From NCBI GenBank assembly GCA_943327755.2, contig CALPYF020000021.1, positions 9,263 to 73,262 on the forward strand: 64,000 nt of DNA, read 5' to 3'. Under the pieces are notes generated by a model. The model was not told the origin of the DNA and did not search any database. It worked only from the letters and a program-made list of their open reading frames with translations. Made by a program: the position numbers and the translations under genes. The stretch comes from Deinococcus hopiensis KR-140 (GTDB lineage Bacteria > Deinococcota > Deinococci > Deinococcales > Deinococcaceae). Below, piece after piece: positions 28,955-36,899 of the stretch (its first letter is position 1; the number at the start of each line of letters is the position of its first letter).

Positions 28955-30337
28955 CTATTTCACCCTGACGTACGCGCTGTAGCTGCCGACGGACTGCATC
29001 CAGAGGATGCGCTGCCCGCCGCGTCCTGCCTCGAAGTAGGCGTTGTACACGCGGGGTTTGCCTTCGATGTCGCTGAAGCTGATCTGCCAGTTGCCCTTCA
29101 TGGCGTGCTTGCCGCTGGATCTGGCGCCGCTGAAGGTCTGCGCGCCGACGACGCCGCTGGCCATGGCGAGGCTCCAGCGGTACGTGCCGTTCCCGACGAA
29201 TTCGAAGGTCTCGTTGCTGGAGAATCCGGTGGCGCCGGCGCTGAGGCCGGTGAAGGCGTTCACCCACTGCGTGTACCCGCCGGCGTTGCTGCTCCAGGTG
29301 CCGGTGAGGTCGCTGGCGGCGACGGCGAAGCGGTTCAGGCCGCGCAGGTTCCGCAGGGGCCGTAGGAGGGTGTCGTCCACGCCGTAGAACTGGGCGGGGT
29401 CCAGTTTGAAGTCCTTCAGGAAGGTGTCGCGGTCGGGGGTGACGATCTCGATCCAGCCGCTCTCGGCCTGCCGGAACAGCGCGACGTACACCCGCGCCCC
29501 GGTCTCCAGGCTGGTGGCGATCCCGGCGGCGAGGTAGGGCCGTTCGAAGTTCAGGGTGTCGAAGTTCTGTGCGTACCCCTGGAGGTCGCGGTAGCGGGGC
29601 GCGACGAGGGTGTTCCAGGCGGCGCGCAGTTCGGCGTCGGAGTCCGGGTTGTAGCTGGGGCCGCTGGGGTAGTGGAGGCGGACGGTGGTGGTGCCGCGCC
29701 GGGCGAGCACCCAGTCTTTCTGCACGACGGCCACCCAGCCGTCGTCGAAGGTGGTCGTGTCGAATTTGAAGCTGCTCTTCAGCGGGGCGGTGTTCAGCCC
29801 GCCCGCTGCGGGGGCCGGGGTGGGTTTCGGTGGGGTGGGCGTGGACGCTGTCTGAGCGGTGGGGGGTTTCAGGCGCAGGGTCGTCAGGAACGTGTCGAAC
29901 TGCTCCAGGCACTTCTCGTCATTACCGAGCATCAGGACGCTCGCCGCCTGCCCGGCCGCGCTGAAGGTCGCCAGGACCGCCAGGCTGGTGCCGCCCTCAT
30001 ACGCGAAGGATGCGCCGCCCAGGTGGGACTGCCAGCCGCCGACTGGGTCGCCGCTTTCCTCCTCGGGCGCGTCGTCGGGACCGAAGGGCTTCACGACCAG
30101 GGTGTTCCACTCGCTGCGGAAGTCCTGTTTCACGTTCCCGCTGCCCTTTGTGGCGGGGTACAGGTCGAAGAGGCAGTACTGGCCGCCCGCGTTGCGGCTG
30201 ACGCGCGTGACGCCCTTCGCGGTCGTCTGCGTCCAGCCGCTCGGGGGCGTGAAGGTGTACATGTCGAACGTCGCGGCGTGCGCGGCACTCAGGGTGCTCA
30301 GGGCTAGCAGGGGCAGGTGGGCAGGGCGGATGCGCAT
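28955..30337 (-). CDS. Secreted protein of unknown function, two-part
   Basis: 460 residues. A signal peptide (MRIRPAHLPLLALSTLSAAH region) is followed by TFDMYTFTPPSGWTQ, a PsbP/lipoprotein-like beta domain with SLAVLATFSAAGQA. After a Pro/Thr/Ala linker (about 165-185) come similar strands and a C-terminal lipocalin-like segment (LTGTWSSNAGGYTQW, NETFEFVGNGTYRWSLAM, GNWQISFSDIEGKPRV). The GTW start and beta-rich pattern suggest a calycin barrel binding a small hydrophobic ligand. No family name is certain. GGAGG precedes the ATG at 30337. Confidence 0.72.
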   Translation of the reverse strand: MRIRPAHLPLLALSTLSAAHAATFDMYTFTPPSGWTQTTAKGVTRVSRNAGGQYCLFDLYPATKGSGNVKQDFRSEWNTLVVKPFGPDDAPEEESGDPVGGWQSHLGGASFAYEGGTSLAVLATFSAAGQAASVLMLGNDEKCLEQFDTFLTTLRLKPPTAQTASTPTPPKPTPAPAAGGLNTAPLKSSFKFDTTTFDDGWVAVVQKDWVLARRGTTTVRLHYPSGPSYNPDSDAELRAAWNTLVAPRYRDLQGYAQNFDTLNFERPYLAAGIATSLETGARVYVALFRQAESGWIEIVTPDRDTFLKDFKLDPAQFYGVDDTLLRPLRNLRGLNRFAVAASDLTGTWSSNAGGYTQWVNAFTGLSAGATGFSSNETFEFVGNGTYRWSLAMASGVVGAQTFSGARSSGKHAMKGNWQISFSDIEGKPRVYNAYFEAGRGGQRILWMQSVGSYSAYVRVK

Positions 30338-30441
30338 GCGGTGGACCTCCGTCAGTAGAGGGGGCGGACCGGGGGGATCCTCAGTATTGCCCACGCGGCC
30401 CCGGTGGCTCCAGGCCGCCTATCGGGTAGACTGCGGGGCTG

Positions 30442-31026
30442 ATGTCCGACGCTGCTTCCCCCTCCTCCACTGTTCCGCCCCAGGCCACGGGCATCACCCT
30501 GGTCGTCACCGAACGCGTCCGCCTGTCGAAACTGGAGGCGTACGAGGTGTGGGCGCGGCGCCTGCACGCGGTGCAGGCCACCCAGCCGGGCTTCGTGGGT
30601 CTGCACGTTCTGCGTGATACCAACGGCCCGGTGGCGGAGTACGTGACGCTGGTGCGGTTCGCGTCGCCGCAGGCGCTGGAGGCGTGGCGGGCCACCCCCG
30701 CGTACCGCGAGGCGCTGGCGCAGCTGGACGACTTTACCGCCGACGAGGTCGAGTACCGTGAGGCGCAGGGCCTGGAAGCGTGGTTCGACCGGCCCGCGCG
30801 CCTGCCCGCCCCGCCGCTGTGGAAGAACGTGATCGTGGGCATCGTGGGCGTGTACCCGCTGATCATGCTGTTCGCCACGCTGCTGCGTCCCGTGACCGGC
30901 GAGTGGCCCGCGTGGGCGGCCACGCTGGCGACCGCGTCGCTGTCCACGCTGTTTCTGAACTGGCCGGTGCTGCCGTGGCTGTCGCGCCTGCTGCGTCCCT
31001 GGCTGTACCCCACCCGGCGCGGGTGA
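30442..31026 (+). CDS. ABM-domain (antibiotic biosynthesis monooxygenase-like) membrane protein
   Basis: 194 residues. The N-terminal ABM fold (ITLVVTERVRLSKLEAYEVW, TQPGFVGLHVLRDTN, EYVTLVRFASPQALEAWRAT) is followed by two hydrophobic helices (NVIVGIVGVYPLIMLFATLL and ATLATASLSTLFLNWPV). Soluble ABM dimers oxidise quinones or haem; the membrane-tethered version is known from several bacteria but unassigned. A TAGACT box 9 nt upstream suggests a very short leader. A strong bidirectional terminator follows. Confidence 0.82.
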   Translation: MSDAASPSSTVPPQATGITLVVTERVRLSKLEAYEVWARRLHAVQATQPGFVGLHVLRDTNGPVAEYVTLVRFASPQALEAWRATPAYREALAQLDDFTADEVEYREAQGLEAWFDRPARLPAPPLWKNVIVGIVGVYPLIMLFATLLRPVTGEWPAWAATLATASLSTLFLNWPVLPWLSRLLRPWLYPTRRG

Positions 31027-31034
31027 CCACGGCA

Positions 31035-31073
31035 GAAGAGGCGGCCCCGGATACACCTTGGGGCTGCCTCTTC
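31035..31073. terminator. Bidirectional terminator between ABM gene and nfeD
   Basis: GAAGAGGCGGCCCC (31035-31048) pairs with GGGGCTGCCTCTTC (31060-31073), with one G-T. It lies between convergent genes. Confidence 0.75.
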
Positions 31074-31083
31074 GTGGGGTCCG

Positions 31084-31554
31084 TCAGGTCCAGGTGCCGT
31101 TCACCTCACGGACGTGCAGGGTCGGGCCGTCCGCCGCGACGATCACGACCCGCGCGCCCTGCGGGGTGTCCGGGCCGGTGGCGCGCCACTCGCTGTCCCC
31201 CACCCGCACCCGGCCGATGCCGTTCACGATAGGCGCCACGACCGTGACGGTCTGCCCCACCAGTCGGTGCGCGCCCCGGTTCACGCGGCCCGCCTCGGGC
31301 GAGTCCGGCAGGAGGCGCGTCACGTAGCGGCGGCCCAGCGTGACCGCCGCGACGCTCAGCGCGGCGAACAGCAGCAGCTGCACCGCGACCGGCAGGATGG
31401 GCAGCACGAACACCAGCAGGCCCAGCGCGAATGCCGCGAGGGCCAGCCACACGAAGAAGATGCCGGGCGCGGCGACTTCCAGGATCAGCAGCAGCGCGCC
31501 CAGCACCCACCAGTGCCAGGACTGCACGCGTTCCAGGGTGGGCAGCCAGTCCAC
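31084..31554 (-). CDS. NfeD-like membrane protein
   Basis: 156 residues. N-terminal hydrophobic segments (HWWVLGALLLILEVAAPGIF, then LAAFALGLLVFVLPILPVAV) and a C-terminal OB-fold domain (LVGQTVTVVAPIVNGIGRVR, then WRATGPDTPQGARVVIVAAD). This is the short NfeD that accompanies SPFH/stomatin proteins. It starts 2 nt after the stop of the upstream SPFH gene. The pair is thought to organise membrane microdomains. Confidence 0.92.
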   Translation of the reverse strand: MDWLPTLERVQSWHWWVLGALLLILEVAAPGIFFVWLALAAFALGLLVFVLPILPVAVQLLLFAALSVAAVTLGRRYVTRLLPDSPEAGRVNRGAHRLVGQTVTVVAPIVNGIGRVRVGDSEWRATGPDTPQGARVVIVAADGPTLHVREVNGTWT

Positions 31555-31556
31555 GG

Positions 31557-32474
31557 TCAGCCCTTGCGTCCGAAGGCGTCCCGGGCGATCTCCGCGACGC
31601 CCTGCAGGCTGCCCAGGATGCTGGTGGCTTCCAGCGGCAGGATCAGGGTCTTCTGGTTGGGCGCGCTGGCGATGTCCTTCAGGGCGTCCACGTACCGCTG
31701 CGCGACGAAGTAGTTGATGGCCTGCACGTTCCCGGCGGCGATCGCGTCACTGACCAGCCGGGTCGCCTCGGCTTCGGCCTGCGCGGCGCGTTCGCGGGCC
31801 TCGGCCTCCAGGAACGCCGCCTGCCGTCGCCCCTCGGCGGAGAGGATCTCGGCCTGCTTCTCGCCCTCGGCCTTCAGGATCGCGGCCTGCCGGAACCCCT
31901 CGGCGTCGAGGATGTTGGCGCGTTTCTCGCGTTCGGCCTTCATCTGGCGGGCCATGCTGGCGACCAGATCGGCTGGAGGTTTGATGTCCTTCACCTCAAT
32001 GCGCGTTGCTTTGACGCCCCACGGCTCGGTGGCCTCGTCCACGACGGTCAGAAGCCGGGCGTTGATCTGGTCACGGTTGGACAGCAGTTCGTCGAGGTCC
32101 ATGCTGCCCATCACGGTGCGGATGTTCGTCATGGTGAGGTTCAGGATCGCCTGGTTCAGGTTGCTAACCTCGTAGCTGGCCTTGGCGGCGTCGAGCACCT
32201 GGTAGAACACCACGCCGTCCACGGTGACCAGGGCGTTGTCCTTGGTGATGACCTCCTGACTGGGCACGTCGAGTACCTGTTCCATCATGTTCACGCGGCG
32301 CCCGATGCGGTCGATGTACGGAATGATGATGTTCAGCCCCGGCTTCAGCGTCCGCTGGAACTTCCCGAAGCGTTCCTGCGTCCACTCGCTGCCCTGCGGC
32401 ACGCTCTTGACCCCGGCGAACAGCGTGATGATCACCAGCAGCAGCAGGACCATGACGAAAATAGTGAAACCCAT
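31557..32474 (-). CDS. SPFH/stomatin-like protein (slipin/QmcA family)
   Basis: 305 residues. One N-terminal membrane helix (about 4-22), then the SPFH domain (VPQGSEWTQERFGKFQRTLK, PGLNIIIPYIDRIGRRVNMM, LDVPSQEVITKDNALVTVDG) and a long Ala/Glu-rich coiled coil (AEGEKQAEILSAEGRRQAAF). Such proteins form oligomeric rings at membranes and assist proteostasis. The ATG at 32474 begins the membrane helix; the longer frame upstream is non-coding. The downstream nfeD is its standard partner. Confidence 0.93.
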   Translation of the reverse strand: MGFTIFVMVLLLLVIITLFAGVKSVPQGSEWTQERFGKFQRTLKPGLNIIIPYIDRIGRRVNMMEQVLDVPSQEVITKDNALVTVDGVVFYQVLDAAKASYEVSNLNQAILNLTMTNIRTVMGSMDLDELLSNRDQINARLLTVVDEATEPWGVKATRIEVKDIKPPADLVASMARQMKAEREKRANILDAEGFRQAAILKAEGEKQAEILSAEGRRQAAFLEAEARERAAQAEAEATRLVSDAIAAGNVQAINYFVAQRYVDALKDIASAPNQKTLILPLEATSILGSLQGVAEIARDAFGRKG

Positions 32475-32488
32475 GAAAGTGCCTCCCT

Positions 32489-33052
32489 TTACGGGGCAGT
32501 ACGCGCCCCCACCGCGCCGGGTTCCCACGGGACGCTCAGCACCCCCAGCAGGGGCAGGTCCCGCCACAACGGGTACGGGTCCACGCTGCGCAGCGCCGCG
32601 ACGAGCAGGCTGATGACCGTCCCGTGCGCCACGACCGCCACGGTCGGCTGCGGGTTGGCGGCCATGACGGCGTTCACGGCGTTCGAGAAGCGGGTGCAGG
32701 CATCCCGCGCGGTCTCCTCACCGACCACCAGCCGGTCCGGCTGCGCGAAGAACGCCCGGTACTCCGCCTGGAAGTCCGCCGGGTCGGCGTGAAAGCGGGC
32801 CGTGTAGCGCAGCTGCTCGTGCAGGCCGTGCATGGGCCGCAGCGGGATACCCAGGTGATCGGCCAGCGCCTGCGCCGTCGCGTGCGCCTTGGGTTCCAGC
32901 GAGCACACGATCACGTCCGGACGCGGGTCCAGGCGGGCCGCCAGCGCGGGGAGATCGGTCAGGGCGTCCGGGGCCAGCGGCCACTCGTGCGCCGGGACGC
33001 CCGCCACGAACTGTGGTTTGCCGTGCTTGATCAGATGCAGGATGCGGGGCAT
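32489..33052 (-). CDS. Histidine-phosphatase-superfamily protein with altered phosphate-binding residues
   Basis: 187 residues. The N-terminus MPRILHLIKHGKP occupies the place of the RHG motif but has Lys instead of Arg. The second site SLEPKAHATAQAL likewise has Lys where an SxxxRAxxTA Arg is usual. The distal catalytic His is kept (AVVAHGTVISLL), as is an acidic residue region (GLHEQL). The His nucleophile itself is intact, so weak or altered activity is possible. It lies 14 nt upstream of the SPFH gene and is probably co-transcribed with it. Confidence 0.85.
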   Translation of the reverse strand: MPRILHLIKHGKPQFVAGVPAHEWPLAPDALTDLPALAARLDPRPDVIVCSLEPKAHATAQALADHLGIPLRPMHGLHEQLRYTARFHADPADFQAEYRAFFAQPDRLVVGEETARDACTRFSNAVNAVMAANPQPTVAVVAHGTVISLLVAALRSVDPYPLWRDLPLLGVLSVPWEPGAVGARTAP

Positions 33053-33149
33053 GAGCGCAGCAGAGCACGCGCCCCGTCCCGCTGGCGTCTGCCGGATCGC
33101 GTAGACGCTTCCCCGGCCTGCCGGGCGGCGCGCCGCTAGACTCGCGGGG

Positions 33150-34598
33150 ATGAGTGCGCCGCTGGTGGCCCTGAGGAACGTGGACGTGATCGCGGGTGGG
33201 GACACGCGCCTGCGTGGGGTGACGCTGGACGTGCCGCGCGGCGCCGCGCTGCGGCTGTGGGGGCCGAACGGGGGCGGCAAGACGACGCTGCTGCGCCTCC
33301 TGGCGGGTGAGGTGGCGCCGGTGCGTGGCGAGCGGGTGTACGGCCTGGGAGGCGGGGTGCAGCGGTCGGCGGTGCGGGCGCGGCGGTCACTGCGGCTGGT
33401 GGGCCCGGACGCGGAGGCCTTCTACCTGACGCGCGAGTGGGTGCAGACCGTGCAGGACGTGCTGCTGGCGGCGCTGTCCGGCGAGCGCCTGAACCTCTGG
33501 GAGGCGACACCGGGGGCGCGGGCGCGCGTGGCAGAGGTCGCGGCCCTGACGGGGCTGGGGGCCCTGCTGGGCCGGGACGTGCGGACGCTCAGCCACGGGC
33601 AGCGGCGGCGGGTGATGCTGGGCGCGGCGCTGATGCCCGCGCCGGAGATGCTGCTGCTGGACGAATTCACGGACGGCCTGAGCCCGCAGGCCCGCGCGGA
33701 GCTGGGCGCGCTGATCGCGCGGGTACACGCGTCGGGGGTGGGGGTGGTGCTCGCCACGCACCGCCCCGAGGAGGCCCCGGACCTGCCCTGGCGAACCCTG
33801 AGGGTGGAGGGGGGCGTAGTGACCGAGGCCGCGCCGGACGGGCCCGCCCCCTCCCCTGCCCTGGTATGGCCGGGCGGGGTGGGCGGCGGGGAGGTGCTGG
33901 TGGCCGTGCAGGACGCCGTGGTGTACCGGGACGGGCACCGCGCGCTGGGGCCGGTGGGCTGGACGTGGCACGCGGGGGAGCACTGGCTGGTGACCGGGGA
34001 GAACGGCAGCGGCAAGAGCACCCTGGCACGCCTGATCGCCGGCGAGCTGCACCCCGCGCTGGGCGGGAGCGTCCGGCGGCCGTTCCTGGGGCGCGACCTG
34101 CTGACCGAGCGTCGCGCGCAGATCGGGCTGGTCAGCGCGGAACTGGGCATCCGGCAGCGGCGGGACTGGACGGGCCGCGAGGTGATCGGCAGCGCCTGGA
34201 GCGGCGCGGAGGGCTTCAGCCCCGACCTGACGCCCGAGCAGGAGGGGACGGTGGAGGCCCTGGCGGCGGACCTCGGTCTGACGGACCTGCTGGACCGCAG
34301 TGCCGGGTCGCTGTCGCAGGGGCAGCTGCGGCGCCTGCTGCTGGCCCGCGCGGTCGCGCACCGCCCACGCCTGCTGATCCTCGACGAGGGGCTGGACTTC
34401 CTGGACGCCGCCTCGCGCGCCGCGTTCCTGACGCTGCTGCCCGGGCTGGCCCGCGCGGGCACGCACGTCCTGATCGTCGCGCACCGTGACCAGGACGCCC
34501 CGGCGGGCCTCACGCACCACCTGCATCTGGAGGGCGGCCGGGTCGCGTTCACGTGCCCGCTCCAGTCAGACTCGGCTCACCTTCAGGCTCTACCCTGA
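33150..34598 (+). CDS. ABC ATPase with two nucleotide-binding domains (ModF/YcfH-like, no permease)
   Basis: 482 residues, two tandem NBDs. First: Walker A GPNGGGKTT, signature LSHGQRRRV, Walker B LLLDEFTDGL. Second: GENGSGKST, LSQGQLRRL, LLILDEGLDFL. No membrane helices and no adjacent permease, as in ModF-type proteins. The first domain has GPNGGGK in place of GPNGSGK, and its Walker B ends DEF rather than DEP. TAGACT 7 nt before the ATG marks a leaderless start. Role unknown; transport, translation-factor-like or metal handling have all been proposed for such twins. Confidence 0.85.
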   Translation: MSAPLVALRNVDVIAGGDTRLRGVTLDVPRGAALRLWGPNGGGKTTLLRLLAGEVAPVRGERVYGLGGGVQRSAVRARRSLRLVGPDAEAFYLTREWVQTVQDVLLAALSGERLNLWEATPGARARVAEVAALTGLGALLGRDVRTLSHGQRRRVMLGAALMPAPEMLLLDEFTDGLSPQARAELGALIARVHASGVGVVLATHRPEEAPDLPWRTLRVEGGVVTEAAPDGPAPSPALVWPGGVGGGEVLVAVQDAVVYRDGHRALGPVGWTWHAGEHWLVTGENGSGKSTLARLIAGELHPALGGSVRRPFLGRDLLTERRAQIGLVSAELGIRQRRDWTGREVIGSAWSGAEGFSPDLTPEQEGTVEALAADLGLTDLLDRSAGSLSQGQLRRLLLARAVAHRPRLLILDEGLDFLDAASRAAFLTLLPGLARAGTHVLIVAHRDQDAPAGLTHHLHLEGGRVAFTCPLQSDSAHLQALP

Positions 34599-34603
34599 CG
34601 CTC

Positions 34604-35173
34604 ATGAAGCGCGCCACCCTGCTTGCTCCCCTGCTCCTCGCGGCCCTGAGCCTCACCCCCGCCCTCGCGCAGGGCGCCGCCACCACGCCCGCAACGCCCG
34701 CCGCCGCGGAGGGGACGCGCACTGTGGAGGCCGTCACCGCCACGAGCACCAAGGGCTACTCGATCCGCGTGCCCGCCGGGTGGATTCCGCTGAAGAACGT
34801 GCCGGGCGCGGACGTGGCGTTCATCAACCGCAACGCGGGCACCGTGCGCCCCACCGTGACCGTGCAGGTGCAGGACGTGGACCCCAAGTTGAAAGCCACC
34901 CTGGCGGACTTCCGGGACCTGTTCGCCACGCAGCTCGGCAAGGACGTGCCCAAGTTCAGGATGCTGGGCGAGAAGACCGTCAAGCTGGGCAGCACGCCCG
35001 CGATCCTCTGGACGTACCTGGGCGACGGGGACGACGGCATGGTCCGCTGGACGCAGGTGTTCACCGTGAAGAACAACCGCCTGTTCACCGCGACCCTCGT
35101 GCAGCCCAGCGGCACCACCGCCGAGCAGATCGAGGAAGGCCGCGCGATCCTCACCAGTCTGACCCTGAAGTAA
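34604..35173 (+). CDS. Secreted PsbP/lipoprotein-like protein, unknown function
   Basis: 189 residues. Signal peptide MKRATLLAPLLLAALSLTPA, then an Ala/Thr stretch and a beta-rich domain (STKGYSIRVPAGWIPLKNVP, VAFINRNAGTVRPTVTVQVQ, LGSTPAILWTYLG, LFTATLVQPSGT). The pattern 'YSIRVPAGW' is common to PsbP-like and DcrB-like envelope proteins. TACCCT (34591-34596) is 7 nt before the ATG, so it is leaderless. The ABC gene ends 5 nt upstream. A MITE-like element begins 5 nt after its stop. Confidence 0.78.
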   Translation: MKRATLLAPLLLAALSLTPALAQGAATTPATPAAAEGTRTVEAVTATSTKGYSIRVPAGWIPLKNVPGADVAFINRNAGTVRPTVTVQVQDVDPKLKATLADFRDLFATQLGKDVPKFRMLGEKTVKLGSTPAILWTYLGDGDDGMVRWTQVFTVKNNRLFTATLVQPSGTTAEQIEEGRAILTSLTLK

Positions 35174-35178
35174 TAGTA

Positions 35179-35333
35179 ATACGGACTCCGGTTGAAAGGT
35201 TTGCAAAAACTTTCAGCCCGAGCGGACTCGTAGAGCTGCGAAGCAGAGCGAGTAGGAGAGAAGCGGGTTCCGGGCGTGGAGTGGACAGAGCGGAAGACCA
35301 CCGCTCTGTCCACGAAACAAACGGAATCCGTAT
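35179..35333 (+). repeat. MITE-like intergenic element, family B copy 2
   Basis: Starts ATACGGACTCCGG and ends CGGAATCCGTAT, imperfect inverted ends. It shares with copy 1 the GGTTGAAAGGTTTGCAAAA block, CCCGAGCGGA, and CGGGTTCCGGGCGTGGAG. It then carries a perfect 13-bp hairpin, GTGGACAGAGCGG (35281-35293), 7-nt loop, CCGCTCTGTCCAC (35301-35313), whose sequence is unrelated to that of copy 1. It also holds an extra block with GAGCTGCGAAGCAGAGCGAG. Confidence 0.8.
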
Positions 35334-35347
35334 AAGCCCGCACGGAA

Positions 35348-35377
35348 CCGCGACCGCCCTGAACGTGGCGGTCGCGG
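35348..35377. terminator. Terminator at the end of the polyol operon
   Basis: CCGCGACCGCC (35348-35358) pairs perfectly with GGCGGTCGCGG (35367-35377). It sits between convergent genes just after the element at 35179. Confidence 0.7.
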
Positions 35378-35384
35378 CCTTCTG

Positions 35385-36899
35385 TTACAGCGCGTGGACG
35401 ATGTCGCGGGTGGCCGGGTACAGCTCGCGGTACAGGCCGTACAGGCGGTCGTACTCGGCGCGGGTGGCCGGGTCGGGCGTGACGGGCGGGCCGGGCTGCA
35501 CCCAGCGGTCCAGATCGGCGCGGGTCAGCGCCCCGGTGGCCAGCCCGGCTAGGAACGCGTCGCCGTAGCTGGCGCCGACGGTCACCTGCGGCACCTCCTG
35601 CACCTGCCCGGTGATGTCGGAAACGATCTGGAGCCACGTGCCGCCCTTCGTGCCGCCGCCCACGGCGATGACGCGCCGCACGTCCGCGCCCAAGTCGCGC
35701 AGCGCGTCGAGGTTGTGGCGGATGCCGAAGCCCACGCCCTCCAGCGCCGCGCGGAACAGGTGCGCGCGGGTGTGCGAGAGGGTCAGGCCCGCCACCACGC
35801 CGCGCGCCCGGGGGTCGTTGATGGGGGTGCGCTCGCCGCTGAAGTACGGGAGCATGAGCAGGCCGTCCGCGCCGGGCGGCAGGGCCGCCGCCTGCGTGAA
35901 CAGCGTGTCGTAGGCGGCGGCGGTGTCCTGCTCGCGGGCGAATTCGTCCACGATCCAGCGGGTGAGGCTGCCGGTGGTGCTCATGCCCGCCGCGAGGTTC
36001 ACCTGCCCCGCGAACGCGCCGCCCACCGACCACACGCGCGGGTCCGGGGTGGGGCTCTCCTGCGTGAGGATGAAGAAGGTGGACGACCCGTACATGACCA
36101 TCAGGTCGCCGGGCCGCGCGGCGCCCACGCTGAGGCCCTCGGCCAGGGCGTCCACGGTGCCCACCGCGACGGGCGTGCCGGGCCGCAGGCCGGTTTCAGC
36201 GCCGGCCGCTGCCGTGACCTGCCCGGCCCGCTCGTCACTCCAGGCGAGGCGGGGCAGCACCTCCAGGCCCCGGTCACCCAGGACAGACGCGGCGAACCGG
36301 TCCGTCCAGGTGCGGACGCGCGGGTCGTAGAGCGGCATGAAGTGCGCGCCGGTGTGGTGGTCGATGACGTGCTCGCCGGTCAGGCGGAACACGAGGTAAC
36401 TGCCTGCACTGGTCAGGGTGCGTGCCTGCGCCCAGACCTCGGGTTCCTGTTCGCGCAGCCAGCGGATCTTCGGGCCGGTCGCCTGACTCGTCAGGGCCAT
36501 GCCACTGTGCGCGAGGATCGCCGCCTCGCCCAGTTCGGCGTTCAACGCGTCGATCTGCGCCTGCGCGCGGGTGTCCACGCCGTACAGGATGCCGGGGCGC
36601 AGCGGCCGACCGCCCGCGTCCAGCGGCAGCAGCGTGGGCCCGATCGCGCTGCACGCCACGCCCGCCACGCGCCCGGCGGTACCAGGTTCACGCAGCAGCG
36701 CCCGCAGGATCGTGACCACGTCCGCCCACCACACCGCGTCGGCGTCCTGTTCCACGTGCCCGTGCCGGGGCACCGAGATGCCGTGCGCCGCGACGTGCTG
36801 CGCCACGATCTGCCCGTCCAGCGTCGTGAGGACGCCCTTGCTGGAGTACGTGCCGACATCCACGCCGATCAGGAGGTCCCGCGCCGGTTCAGCGGACAT
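35385..36899 (-). CDS. xylB: FGGY carbohydrate kinase, xylulokinase
   Basis: 504 residues. LIGVDVGTYSSKGVLTTLDG is the FGGY N-terminal phosphate loop; QATGPKIRWLRE, MPLYDP, GTVDALAEGLSVGA and AVGGGTKGGTWLQI are conserved in xylulokinases. It phosphorylates D-xylulose (or a related ketose) with ATP, so the product enters the pentose phosphate pathway. It is the last gene of the polyol operon and overlaps the dehydrogenase upstream by 11 nt. Substrate is inferred from family and from neighbouring polyol dehydrogenases. Confidence 0.9.
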   Translation of the reverse strand: MSAEPARDLLIGVDVGTYSSKGVLTTLDGQIVAQHVAAHGISVPRHGHVEQDADAVWWADVVTILRALLREPGTAGRVAGVACSAIGPTLLPLDAGGRPLRPGILYGVDTRAQAQIDALNAELGEAAILAHSGMALTSQATGPKIRWLREQEPEVWAQARTLTSAGSYLVFRLTGEHVIDHHTGAHFMPLYDPRVRTWTDRFAASVLGDRGLEVLPRLAWSDERAGQVTAAAGAETGLRPGTPVAVGTVDALAEGLSVGAARPGDLMVMYGSSTFFILTQESPTPDPRVWSVGGAFAGQVNLAAGMSTTGSLTRWIVDEFAREQDTAAAYDTLFTQAAALPPGADGLLMLPYFSGERTPINDPRARGVVAGLTLSHTRAHLFRAALEGVGFGIRHNLDALRDLGADVRRVIAVGGGTKGGTWLQIVSDITGQVQEVPQVTVGASYGDAFLAGLATGALTRADLDRWVQPGPPVTPDPATRAEYDRLYGLYRELYPATRDIVHAL

